A DNA stretch of 64,000 nucleotides from assembly GCA_964017235.1 (NCBI GenBank), contig OZ024930.1, positions 155,124,221-155,188,220 of the forward strand, written 5' to 3'. A program made the position numbers and the translations under genes. Below, piece by piece: positions 46,655 through 57,233 of this stretch; the first letter of the stretch is position 1; each line of letters opens with the position of its first letter. Origin of the DNA: Sabellastarte sp. h YS-2021 (Eukaryota > Annelida > Polychaeta > Sabellida > Sabellidae). The notes beneath the pieces are model-generated. The model saw nothing but the letters and a program-made list of their open reading frames with translations. It searched no databases and was not told the origin of the DNA.

Positions 46655-48165
46655 TATATTTAAATACTTTGGCACTTTATCATTATTATGTGCATTTTGC
46701 AGTTCTGGAAAATACACTCGGGGTGAAATGTCATGCCTCAACCTCAAATACAAAGAGAATTTGCCCAGGATGCAAGAAAATAGCCAAACAAACTTAAGAT
46801 TATCTATGATCATAAAGAATGAACGTGGTGAAGCAGATATATCAATTCAATAATCAATGCCCTTTCTGTGCACAATGTATACATATAATCAGATTAAAAA
46901 TTTCTTCCATAAAACACATAAAATCCAGTAAAATATCAAATACATAAAGTTTCAAACATCCTGTATCGCTCCAATAAGGGAGCTAGAAATTTCATGTTTA
47001 TTAACATATGTGCACACATAGGAAAACACTCATCCTATGAAAACAAAGTAAAACAACGATTTAAACCTTAATATCGATGACAGAACTTTGCAAGATGTAT
47101 TTAAAGTATGTTCCTACACCTCAAATGACAATAATCTAGTATGGTTTCAGTTGAGAATACTATATAGAATACTTGTAACAAATTCTAAAATGGAATTACT
47201 CCATCTCCTATTTGTCAAAAATGCAAAGGAGCTACTGAAACATTGACACACATTTTTACTGAATGCCCAAGTGTTAAAGTTTTTTGGGGAAAGATTCAAA
47301 ATTATGTCAAAGAAAATATAAATTTTAATTTGCAATTTTGATATCATGTTGGGCTAACTATTATTCCTTCAAAATAAAGTTCCTATAAATTCCTTAATTT
47401 TTTAACAAAAAAGTACATTTTAGACTGCATAAAAAGCAATACAAGTCTTTACCTTGATGGACTTATCGCTAGATTGAAATAATTTTATGAAGAAGAAAAG
47501 CTCCTGGCAATTCTTAAGGATATGCTTTCTGATTTTCAAAAATATGGGAAACATGGAAACGTTTGGTTGAATAGTCACTGCAGTCTCCTCATTTTTAACA
47601 CAATTGCTTTTTGTTAAATGCCATATATGTATTACTATTCCACTTTAATATTTACTATTAAGTGATTATTTGTCAACTATCAAATCTGTTTTGTTGTACT
47701 GTCGTATATTGTGTATTTTTGCTATATCATATTCAACATCAAATCTGATTTGTGTCATGTACTGTTGTATATTTTGTTTTTCTTTTCTGGTTATGTCATA
47801 CTTAAAGATGGTAAAAAGATCAATAAAAAAGTTTCAAACACTATTCAGTTTAAACAGTTTTTATTTAAATTTAAAATATAGTGTGGGCCCCATTGAACAG
47901 TTTAATAAAATATGGCTACTGTACAGTGTTTTGCGGGAAAATTTAATAAAATAGGTCAACGGTCAGCCAATCATAAGAATTTGAATCAACAAGCAAGAAA
48001 AGTCTTTACATTGGGCTGAAATGAAAGAGGTGACATCTGCATTTATATTTTGTAGAATTCTCCAAATTTTAATGTAAAGGTAAGGCTTATCAGTATATAA
48101 CAAGCTTTCCTATTTCAAGTTATTATGGATTTAATTGAGACAATTAAATTTTAAATGCAATTAGT
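46655..48165 (-). repeat. Left (3') direct repeat of the deleted element, interrupted by a LINE
   Basis: 46655-46958 and 47828-48165 match 49145-49725 in order: GAATTTGCCCAGG, AAAATAGCCAAACAAACTTA, AAATCCAGTAAAATATCA, AATATGGCTACT, GTCAGCCAATC, TGAAATGAAAG and ATTTTG(T/C)AGAATT. The DR1 equivalent at 47953 has one substitution (CGGTCA). Confidence 0.8.
46959..47827 (+). mobile_element. 5'-truncated L1/Tx1-like LINE tail with 13-bp target duplication
   Basis: Flanked by perfect 13-mers AAAGTTTCAAACA (46946-46958 and 47828-47840). The insert splits a repeat that is continuous at 49145-49725, which fixes its borders. Plus-strand frames read VWFQLRILYRILVTNSK, then CQKCKGATETLTHIFTECPSVK and FWGKIQNYVK. 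These are the C-terminal blocks of L1/Tx1-type ORF2 (a WFQ.RI..RILPTN motif, then a CxxC...H...C knuckle). The tail ends GATCAATAAAA. It lacks RT and endonuclease because of 5' truncation, and its frames are shifted. Confidence 0.85.
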
Positions 48166-48369
48166 TAAAAATGTATTTTTTGTACAAGTTTATTTTCTGG
48201 TATTTGAATTGCTTTACAACATAGCAGTGCCCTATTCTTTTTGTGTGGGCCCTGACAAGGCTGCATTCTTTTGCAGGATGGGCTAGTTGATGACCATATG
48301 CATTTGAAACAGCACAGGTATTTTTTTAATATTGGCCCTCTCTGGTGTGGTCTGATTCTAATAAAATTT

Positions 48370-49145
48370 GCATGGATTTACTAAGTCTTTTCTTCTTGGT
48401 TTGTAATTACTGTTTGGAGGCGGGTTATGGGCTTTTTGGTAGTCAGTATATCTAATAATCTTGTCAGTTTCATATGTTTCATGCTAAGATAGTCGACTCT
48501 TCTCTTTGTAGCACAAAAGTATTGCATGGCTTGCCTCGGTAGGATTCCAACCAAAATATTGCATGTCATCCATGAGGTCAGGGAAATATTCTGACTTTTC
48601 TTTGATAGTTTGACAGAACCCTGAAACTCATTGGTTGATGCTCAGGGCACTCACTGGATCACCCAGGATGACATTTTGGGGACATGGGGTCTGGTGCTCA
48701 ATACACCAAACAGTATCTTGTCTCCACTTTTGGATTTGAAGGTACATTTTTCATTTCATTAAGTAAGTTGATCGAATCTGTCATACGCTAGCTGTTGAAT
48801 CATGTGGGTGCTCTTGAGGGTCTGGGTGGATGGGAACCACTGTGTCCTTGATGTTGTGAGGGTTCAATGGATCGCTTCTTCTCGAGATTGATTCCTTGCT
48901 AGGTGATTGCACCGATCCAGCTTGAGCAGGAATAGCTTCCAGCTTCTCCTCAGTTACTTCAGTCCTCTGTTGCACAACTCAAATTCTAAGCCATTCAAAC
49001 AAAATGTCTTGCACTTTCAGAATGATTGACACTTCTAGTGTAGTTTGCCTTGGTATATTTCCTTTTACTAGGGTCCCCTTGTTCAGTGTCTGTATCATTC
49101 ATAAATTTAAATTTTGAAAGGCCTCTGGTGATGTCCTTTGCAGAC
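48370..49145 (-). pseudogene. Gag remnant of the deleted DIRS/PAT-like element
   Basis: The minus-strand frame at about 48740-48381 reads SGDKILFGVL...PKMSSW and SLTSWMTCNILVGILPRQAMQYFC, followed by RLLDILTTKK. These align with the Gag core of the young element (WPQNHVLSGTSK, EYLTELMEDAQDFGWSSAKGA, LDRLRRAHAQK). An upstream frame (48975-48781) gives a Glu/Pro/Ser-rich linker with TEVTEEKLEA, where the intact Gag has its coiled coil. Several stops are present. Confidence 0.65.
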
Positions 49146-49725
49146 ACGACATTTATATACTTTGGTATTTTATTGTATTGTGTGTATTTTTCAGGTAGTT
49201 CTAATATACACTCACTGAGAGATGTCATGCTTCAACATCAAAGCCAAATGGAATTTGCCCAGGGTAAAAGAAAATAGCCAAACAAACTTAAGATTGTCTA
49301 TGATCATGAAGAATGGCAGTGGTGAAGCAGAAATACCAATTCAAAAACCATCAACCTTTTTGTCATTTTCATATAAAATCCAGTAAAATATCATATACAT
49401 AAAGTTTTCAGTTTAAAAAGTTTTAAGTATAAAATAAAAATAGGGTGTGTGCCCCACTGAAAATTTTTCTAAAATATGGCTACTTTACAGTTTTTTTGTG
49501 GGAAAATTTAATAAGGTCAAAGGTCAGCCAATCGGCAGAATGTAAGTCACCAAGTAAGGAGAGTCTTTACATGGGGGTGAAATGAAAGGCATGACACCCG
49601 CATTTTTATTTTGCAGAATTGTCCGACTTTTAATGGAATGGTAGGATTCCTCAGGATATAAGAAACTTTCTTATTTCAGTTTATTAAGGAGTCAATTGAG
49701 CCAAATAAATAACGCATCTAAAATG
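49145..49725 (-). repeat. Right (5') direct repeat of the deleted element
   Basis: Continuous partner of the left repeat. It contains a perfect DR1 (AGGTCA-A-AGGTCA, 49514-49526) with CCAAT two bases on, in the same arrangement as in the young element despite little similarity elsewhere. Confidence 0.8.
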
Positions 49726-51164
49726 ATAAAAAATTTATTATTTACCAAATTCACATTTTTAAAAGAAGCTGAATTTGGCACAAAAAAAAGTTTAATTTTT
49801 ATGAAAGTTCATTCTGTTTTGGGATTCTTGTATGTCTTCAACCTGCAAAGCAAGAAACAATAAATGAATGTCTTTCAAAAATGACATATTTTCTGTCAAA
49901 CAGGATAGTTTGGTATTTTGTAAAATAGAACAACTCTGATAAATAATAAAAATCACAGATTATTTTAGGTGTTATGATAGCCAAATCAGACAACAGGGAT
50001 AAGAATAAGGGGTATGCAATATCCATCAATATTTCGGAGCAAGAATCAAGAAATATACTTCTTTGTGAGAATAACTGTTAACATATTAAGAGACATTTTA
50101 GAGGAGCCAAGTATTTGGGTGATATTATTTACCATACATTCGTTTTTGAGGATCAAGTAAAGATACTAGATTAGCCTTTTTTCCTCCTTTCTCCTCAGCA
50201 AAAGCCTTTTGCCTAGTCAACTTCTGACAAGGACGTTTAGGTAATTGACAGTGGGTTTGTCTGTTAGCATATAACTCAAAAGTTGTGGACGGGTTTTGAT
50301 TTCTTATGCCACTATCAACAGTGGCATTCATAAGCCATAGTTGATGTATTGAGTCTGGGTCTGGCTGCTGCTTTGTCTGAGTGCTTTTTTAATGGAAAGG
50401 CCCTGTGATGACTTGATTATTATTTTTTTTATTTCACTTTTTGAACATGATATGTACAAAACAAAAGGCATACATGAATTACATAACTGGCACAAAAATT
50501 GGTCACACATGAATAATGAAAATAAATAAGCACACAGACACAACTGCTCACAATATAAATATTATGTAAATACACAATACAAAACAATGCTATTGGATTT
50601 TTTCAGTGATACTGTTAATTTTAGCAATATATTCCTGGTCACTAAAGAAACTTTTTGAAGTAGGCCCTAAATCTAGTCAAATTTAGCACTTAGAATTTGT
50701 TTTTGCCAAAAATAATTTATTTTAGCAATAAGAATTTTTGGGGAAAATATCTAAATCATTTTCCAGACACCAAATATAATCAACTGTGGATTGAGTTCAA
50801 GATATAACCTAAAAGTTTGCTGGAGTCAAGACTTGATTGAAGACTTGATTATTATCTACATGGCATAATTAGACTTATACAGACTTGGCTGTTTACATTT
50901 TTATATTTACATGTTCTGTAATTTGCTTCAGTCGCTGTGTGAGAGCTGCAAAGCAATCAAAAACCTATATAGTGTATCGGAGTAGTGCACAATTCATGAT
51001 GGTCCGGAGACAAAAAAAATATGAAAAAAGTAAGCTCTAAAAACACAAGCCTCTGAGAAACCTTGTACATAAGGACTGGGGTTGGCAAAATTAAAAATTA
51101 AGCTAAACTAAAGACATAGTATGATTCACAGCAAGGGAAAAAGTGACATAAGAAGGAAAGCTAC
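49726..51164. other. Non-coding region with one unassigned minus-strand ORF
   Basis: 50331-50125 (-) is a 68-codon frame rich in Gln, Lys and Arg with PKRPCQKLTRQKAF. It may be a host exon downstream of the PAN exons or a transposon scrap. No splice sites or domain support it. The rest is AT-rich. Confidence 0.3.
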
Positions 51165-51374
51165 CTTGTGTTCTAAAGTAGACACTGGCGGTTGCTGAAT
51201 CAGATGGCACACATCTATGTTTCAGCCAGCACGAAGTCCCATCAAATGCAAAGGCCTTGCATCCAGGGACTTCATCACAGGATTCAGCACACTCTGTTGA
51301 TGAGCTCACCCTGATAGCCAAAGAAATGTCATTGCGTGGACAGTTTTTCCCCATTTCAATTCTGTAGCCTTTAA
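51165..51374 (-). CDS. PAN/Apple-domain exon (downstream of the pair)
   Basis: A 210-base exon with an acceptor TTTTTGACAG/TT at 51375 and a donor CAAG/GTAGC at 51164, phase 1 at both ends. It encodes one PAN/Apple fold of about 70 residues. The six cysteines run in order CPRND, TECAESCDEVPGCKAF, SCWLKHRC, with aromatic strands YRIEM and VYFRTQG. PAN domains bind protein or carbohydrate ligands in extracellular proteins. Symmetric phase 1-1 borders are the usual form for shuffled extracellular modules. It has no stops and pairs with the exon at 52746, so this is very likely a host gene. The rest of the protein is not in view. Confidence 0.8.
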
Positions 51375-52745
51375 CTGTCAAAAATTAAATGAAAATCATC
51401 AGTAAATTCAAAAATGGTATGGGACATTAATCTGCTAACTGGTGAGTAGAAAAATTCATGTACACGAGATCATTGATTATACAATCAGTCCGTCAAAATA
51501 ATAATAATAATAGGGCTATTTATTTGGGGAACAATCATGGTTACTTTTGTCACTTAAATCACTTGTGTGACAAATGATGCTTTTTGTCAGCCAGAGGGGG
51601 TTTATATAGTGTTGGGTCGATCCCGACTCTGGATCCTGACTCCAAGAATTAATCAGTCTAGTCAGTGTGAGTCGGTAAAATAGTCCAGTCATGTCGGTTT
51701 GTCACTACAGCTTGTCAGGTGTTGATATGGCTTGTCAGTTATAGGTTTACGACTTGTCAGAGTAGTTTCCTAGCACTTTTTTGTGGTTTTTGTCCCCGAT
51801 ACCATGACTTTTGCAACCGAACCTAGAGTCGTGAGGTCGGTTATAGGGTCGGCTCCAGTGGAACACCCCCATAACATACAAGTTGTTATGACCACACAAA
51901 GTATGTGATTGGGAAATGATTAAAGACATTAGATTGTGATGTTTTTATGTTATAATAATGTCATAATCTGGTATACGTGCATATCTGTAAGTTACATGTT
52001 AAAGATATCCCATTTGTCTAATTTGACTTCTAATTCTAATGGTACTTTATAGCACTTAATCTCTGTCTATTGACAGATTCTAAGGTGCATAACACCAGAA
52101 ATCAGAGGACATAATCATTAAATTACAGATATGGCAGGGATAATGGAGAAAAACGGAAGCAAGATCAGAAAAAAACTAGGGCGGGTAAGACTTTGCAAAG
52201 ACATAAGTTTTCAACTTCTTCCTGAATGAAGAGAGAGATTTAGCTGAGCGTACATCACCAGGCAGATCATTCCAAATACTTGGAGCACCATATGCAAAGC
52301 TGAGGCCAAGATAGTTTTTGGACTTGTATATTGATGCAAAATGTGGTACCTAAAACACCACAATACCATTAAATCCTTAACAGTATAAAGAGGGTTATTT
52401 ACCCATTCAACATTTGGTTCAATTAAAAGTAATGCAAGGCTGTATAAACCAAAAGAATTAACAAATTAACTGTACAAACCTATTCATAGCTACATACACT
52501 TGATATTTCTCTGCTATCTCTGCATTGATTGCAATGGAGTACAAAAAAAGATGCTCTGTAAGAGTGACTTTCTAATAATGTATATAACATATTTTAAGCC
52601 TATAGTATTGGTAAATCCACACAAAAACTACAGTCTTTCTACTCCAGAATAAATAGAGAAATTGATACAATTGAAGTAGAATATTACATTGATTTTTACT
52701 TGAAATTTATCAGCATTAAACCATAATGAATTTGGAATACACTAC
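51375..52745 (-). other. Intron between the two PAN exons
   Basis: About 1.37 kb with GT-AG ends on the minus strand. It contains a CR1/L2-type fragment at 52078-52345. Confidence 0.7.
52078..52345 (-). mobile_element. Short CR1/L2-type LINE 3' fragment in a PAN-gene intron
   Basis: The minus strand reads LGLSFAYGAPSIWNDLPGDVR and SFRKKLKTYVFAKSYPP, the same C-terminal block as the 10.4 and 14 kb copies. It ends in GCACCTTAGAATC next to GCGCCTTAGAGTC of the 10.4 kb copy, which defines the family's 3' terminus. Severely 5'-truncated. Confidence 0.85.
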
Positions 52746-52961
52746 CTTTCGTAACATAAAGAGTCACTGTCGACACCACATTTACATGTCTGACACACTT
52801 CGACTTCAAAAAACACCTATGATCATTACTGGTGTAGGCAAATCCTGCACAATGACTGATGGTTTGGCAGACACTGGCACATTCATTGGCTGATGGTACT
52901 CTCAGGTCTCCCATAGTATTCCCAGGACAGCCTTTTTTAGGAAAGTCTTGGTACAAGTCCG
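52746..52961 (-). CDS. PAN/Apple-domain exon (upstream of the pair)
   Basis: A 216-base exon with an acceptor TTGTACTCACAG/CG at 52962 and a donor GAAAG/GTAGT at 52745, phase 1 at both ends. It encodes one PAN/Apple domain with the same six-cysteine spacing as its neighbour: GCPGNTM, NECASVCQTISHCAGF, RCFLKSKC, then the closing strand VTLYVTKG. Both exons could be spliced together in frame to give tandem PAN domains. Upstream exons with a signal peptide were not found in this window; repeats fill the sequence to the right. Confidence 0.82.
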
Positions 52962-54039
52962 CTGTGAGTACAAAACACTGGCATTCACAAAAAAGTTCTA
53001 CACTGACTTGGCTTTAGATAATTTCTCTTGATTAATAATTCATTAATATAATTTAAAATTGCTAGGGTTAACATATTTATTAGTGAGAAATTTGTTACAA
53101 ATAAGGGATCTTTTACAATAAATGCTGATTATTTTAGATCTCCAATAATTTTCCCAGACAACTGATGAAGATGAAACAAGTGTGCCTTGGTCCACAGTCA
53201 TGCCCAAGGTCAAGATGGCAAATGAAGGTCAATGCCAGTGCAGAAGTCAAGAGTAACAATGCAAGTACAGATAACATGTATAATGCTGTAGTTGGTACTA
53301 TATGCAAGAATACACTGAGTTTTGGGGAAGAGCCTTTTATTTTACAGACAACACGAAGACAAAAAAAATATATATTCCATGGTTAGAATGTTAAACTACA
53401 CAGATATGACGTAAAAGGCTCAACATAGAAATACTGTAATAAAATGTAAATGGTAAAACAATTTCGAATAAAATAGGGTTACAATAAATTGACACATAAC
53501 TGGTTAAGCAGTGTAGTGAAAGGTTAAAAACAATAACCTGTGAAAAAGGTGTATGTAAAAGAGGTGGGGTTGTGGGAGGGAGCGATTATCCTTCATAAAA
53601 ACAAGAAATTAAAGCACTGATGCCAGTGTGCAAGGGTTTAAATAGTAAGAAAAGGCGGGAATCTAGAACTAAATTCACTCACTGCTAAACCCATTTTCCT
53701 GACATGTTGTTTTATACTTTAAATAACAGTGACAAGGTAAATAAACTAATAAGGGCACAACTGAGAGGTTGTGACAAGCAGCAACAAACAGATCTTCACA
53801 GGTCAAAGCTGACAAGGTCAAAATGCAGACATATGGCAGGAAACGGTTTGCAGCTTTTTATTTACATGTGAGTTGCTATACACAACAGCAAAGGATACCA
53901 GAAGGTTTGAAATATTTTTTTAAAAATTTGAAAAGGCTGTAACAGATAACCCGAAGGGGTTACACAGAATATAAACTAAGGTCAATGTGTACGATGTAGT
54001 CATGTATAACCTGTTGAAGCTATATTGTATAATAAATAT
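52962..54039. other. Non-coding, including the probable 3' tail of the 54-57 kb element
   Basis: 53800-53840 has AGGTCAAAGCTGACAAGGTCAA, again AGGTCA-rich. The frame at 53165-53386 has no domain. The true left border of the 54-57 kb element is not defined. Confidence 0.35.
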
Positions 54040-55971
54040 TTTTAATCCCAGTGGCCAATGGCCAATGTGTTACTATCAATATCAATCGTGATGCCCAAAT
54101 ATGTGAGGCATTTAGTGGGAAGGGTGAGTTTCGCGCTATTTAGAGGCAGACCCAATTCTTGCAATAGTAAACACAATCAGTCAAACGCTTCGTTCGCCTT
54201 ATGTTTAGGTAATACTGCCACATAATCGTCGATGTAGCAGTGTAAATTACAGTGATTTTTGATTAAGTATGCTACAGAATCTGACAATAATTGAAACGAA
54301 GCCGTCCCAAAAATCCAGCCAAACGCTACCGACCTATCCAGATAAAATTTATCCTTCCATTTAATCCCTAACTTAAGGGCATCAACTGGGTCAACAGGTA
54401 AATTCCTAAACGCTCGCGCAACGTCCACTTTAAACATGACTGGGTCTTCCCCTGTCCTAATAATACCACTAACTATATCATCAATAGAGGGTAGTTTCAG
54501 TACAAATCGAGTACTGTCGAAGATTTCTTTAGTTACATGATCATTCAATGCATTACCCTGAGGAAATGAGAGGTCCATGATGACCCTCCTACTGTCTTCA
54601 TCTTTAGGTCGCGACATCAAGGGTGAGCAATGGAATTCTTTGGAATTCACTCTATCAACAGGACCTAACATGGCCCCCCAGTCTAGTTTCTTTGGACAAG
54701 TATTTTTTAATATCTTCCGGATACTGCCGAGCTGAAAAATGATTGCTTACTTCCAGATTGTGTAAACTGTCAGCAGAGACCAGTGAAAGGGGGAAGCCAA
54801 ATTTTATATATTGTAGTGGCTTATCATCTGGATAATCCTGTAATTCGCGCTCCCATGCTTGGACATTCAAACCTGATCCCAAGGGGATTCTTGCCATACG
54901 ATAGTTAAGTAAGTTTGTATTCTTTATAATATTCGCTACGTGTATGCACTTGTCTACCGAATCTATGTTCACAGGCAATCTATCCGGACCTACGAACCGA
55001 AAATCCGTGCACTCCATTGCCAAATAACCTACCTTCTTGGTTGGTATGTTACAATCCGATGAATTGTAGTTTCTACGCAAACTCGCTCGAGTGTGACTGC
55101 TACTGAGAATCATTATATCTTCTTGTACCCTACCATTTATTAATGGTTCTGACTCAACATTTTTACCTTTATTAGCCACTTTCTTAGTGGTGTCAACTAC
55201 TTGCTGTGTTATGCAAGCATCAATGATCTGTTGCATGTATTTCTCATATGAGTAACCATAGCGTTCCCAAGCCATTTTTTCTTTCCTATACTCCAAATGA
55301 GCATTCTTTGCCCTCTCTCTCAACTGGTTAGTGGTGTACTGCAACTTTGAATGTCCCTGGATAACCAAATAACCCCTTTTAAGTACGTGCATGTATTGTT
55401 CAATGCCCCTGTCAATGGGTTCCAAGATTATATCCCCCTCGCATTGTGTACACCAGAAAAACCCATGGGGATCAGTTCCCTGTTCCCCCCTCATATGTAA
55501 CACCCAATGCTTTCGTTAGCAATGTTCACTCACAATGTTAAACAAAACATAAGTCATAACCTCTACCTTCCCAATCTCCTTGCTTGTCACACTCGTGTCC
55601 TCGCGACTAAACCCCTCCATGTAGGTGGCAGCAAACGACAACTCCAATTCGCTTAGATTATTACAAACCCAAAATTTTTTAAACTTCGTTTGCACATCGT
55701 CAATCACAATCACTCGACTATCATTGCTGCCACCACCCTGGAAGACGTCAGACTTTATATCATGCTGTAAATGTACAACGCTACCAGTACTATCATGATA
55801 AATGTTGTTATAACCATTAACATTAACACAATTTTTATTTCCAATTTCATTACCAACCACCAACTCAACTTTATTTACATCAGTACAACTTAGTTGTTCA
55901 TTACATTTATATTCATTTATATTAACTTTATTGTCTCTAACTTTATTTACAGTGTCTTGTTGTGTCCTCAT
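54040..55971 (-). pseudogene. Pol of the 54-57 kb element, truncated after the RT
   Basis: The frame opens at 55971, 28 bases after the gag stop and in the same frame. An in-frame TAA (about 55516) and a one-base shift in a six-base C run (54674-54679 on the plus strand) interrupt it. The leader has an unusual Cys-bearing segment (FWCTQCEGD). Then come the pre-RT block (MARIPLGSGLNVQAWEREL, FGFPLSLV) and RT: MSRPKDEDSRRVIMDLSFPQG, motif A FKVDVARAFRNL, and motif C CYIDDYVAV. A TGA at 54177 is followed by a further in-frame stretch with NSAKLTLPTKCLTYLGI to about 54040. RT catalytic acids are intact. RNase H is absent. Confidence 0.8.
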
Positions 55972-55998
55972 AGGCTGCCCAGGTGATCCTGCTTGCTC

Positions 55999-57233
55999 CT
56001 ACCTTGCTGAAACTGCTTTGACCTCTTGTGACCTATTGTTCGCGCGAAAACTACATTTACACTCTGGATGTGGTAAACTGCGTCCTTGTTTAAAACGTAG
56101 TGAACAGACATGTCTGTAGATACCATGGTTACCTTCATTGTAGAACTTACAAACGCGACTCTTCTGTGCCATGGATGACACATTCTGGCTGTTAATGACT
56201 GCTATCTGAGAGGAACTGACGCGGTTCAGTGCCCACTGCATCGTGTTGTGCCATTGGAGCCTGCCTTCCTCGACTTCTGTCATCGAGACAGCCCAGGCTG
56301 CCCTCACAGCTGGCCACAGAAGAGCTACAGAATCTTTGAGTGCCAACATTACCTGTGTTAAGATGTGACGCAATAACATGCTGTCTTCAATTTGCAAAGC
56401 ATTATTGAGCTGACCTACCACCCACTGCTGGAGGTTCATGTCATTGTAAGCAGGTTTCTTGGTGTTTGAAGAAGACACAAAACCCTCGTTAGGCCACCTC
56501 ACCTCAGGTTTTCCCACTGGCATATCTGTTGTATTGTACCTGCCTGATTTCTTTCTATGGAGAAAGCCCTTACCTTGGATAACATCATGATGTGACTGGG
56601 CTTCGTACTGTGCTAGTAGGTCAGAAACAGTGGATGCCACGTGAGGCATTGCACTCAGTCTCTCCAAGCTGGGAGTAATCGCATCTCTGTCGTAGCCCTG
56701 CCATTCTCCATGATCCGCTACAGGCCTGTGATTACCATGATGTCGACTGTTCTGTACTTGAGAATGTAGTGAAGTCGCTGGTGGGGGTTCCTCCCTTGCA
56801 GGCCATTTATACGAATTCATCAGGTTAGTGTGTGGAGTAAGATCTCCCGTCCTCTGAGTTCCAGGAGATCTAACCTTATTTTCTGGCAATCTGAAGGTTA
56901 CGTTCTCCCTATTTCCCGGTTGAGGTGATGATACTGGAATGGAGCTAATTGTATTGTTCCGTTCGAGTCTTTCCAACCGCTTCACCACTTCCAAGTTTGA
57001 CTGCTCCAGTCGTGATAGAATGCTAAGTACTGTGTGGTCTGCAGAAGTCGAAGATGATGCTACAGTATGGGGCGGACTTCCAGCAGAAGCCGACATAGAT
57101 TGGCTTTCATCGTTAAGGTACGAACCATCTTTACTGCTCACCAAGTCCTTGTTTTTATCCTTCTTGGCAGCCCCGTTCCCGCCTTTTTCTTCTTAGTCGT
57201 AGTTAGCGGAGATTTCTTACTTGAAGCAGGCAT
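55999..57233 (-). CDS. Gag of the 54-57 kb element
   Basis: The likely start is the ATG at 57233, giving a Lys/Ser/Thr-rich leader. A one-base shift at a T5 run (about 57184-57188 on the plus strand) separates it from the long frame 57144-55999. That frame has a coiled-coil-like segment (LSRLEQSNLEVVKRLERLERN), a Pro/Ser-rich linker, and the DIRS Gag core (NLQQWVVGQLNNALQ, WPAVRAAWAVSMTEVEEGRL). The Cys/His box follows: CKFYNEGNHGIYRHVCS and HPECKC, parallel to YRHICSFC in the 44 kb Gag. It ends in TAG followed by an open in-frame pol, so readthrough is conceivable. Confidence 0.82.

Larger units (their letters stand above)
46655..49725 (-). mobile_element. Internally deleted DIRS/PAT-like element (gag remnant between direct repeats)
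   Basis: Two diverged direct repeats of about 580 bases (46655-48165, after removing a LINE insert, and 49145-49725) enclose about 980 bases whose minus strand holds only gag-like text. RT, RNase H and recombinase are absent, so this is a deletion derivative or a decayed non-autonomous relative. The repeats are colinear with the young element's terminal repeats around the DR1/CCAAT block (GGGAAnATTTnA..AAGGTCA). Confidence 0.65.
54040..57233 (-). mobile_element. DIRS-like element with gag and RT but no RNase H or recombinase
   Basis: Minus strand: gag (57233-55999), then a pol frame in the same reading frame (55971-54177) that includes the RT core up to the thumb at about 54040, where it stops. 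No RNase H and no tyrosine recombinase follow before the PAN exons 1.1 kb away, so the 3' half has been deleted. It is a separate lineage from the 40 and 60 kb elements, with a different Gag and a Cys-bearing pol leader. Confidence 0.82.

Noticed and set aside
50125..50331. Lys/Gln-rich minus-strand frame
   Set aside because: Could be an exon, but no splice signals or motif; kept only as a note in the spacer entry.
53165..53386. 73-codon plus-strand frame left of the 54 kb element
   Set aside because: No domain, no conserved partner in other elements here.
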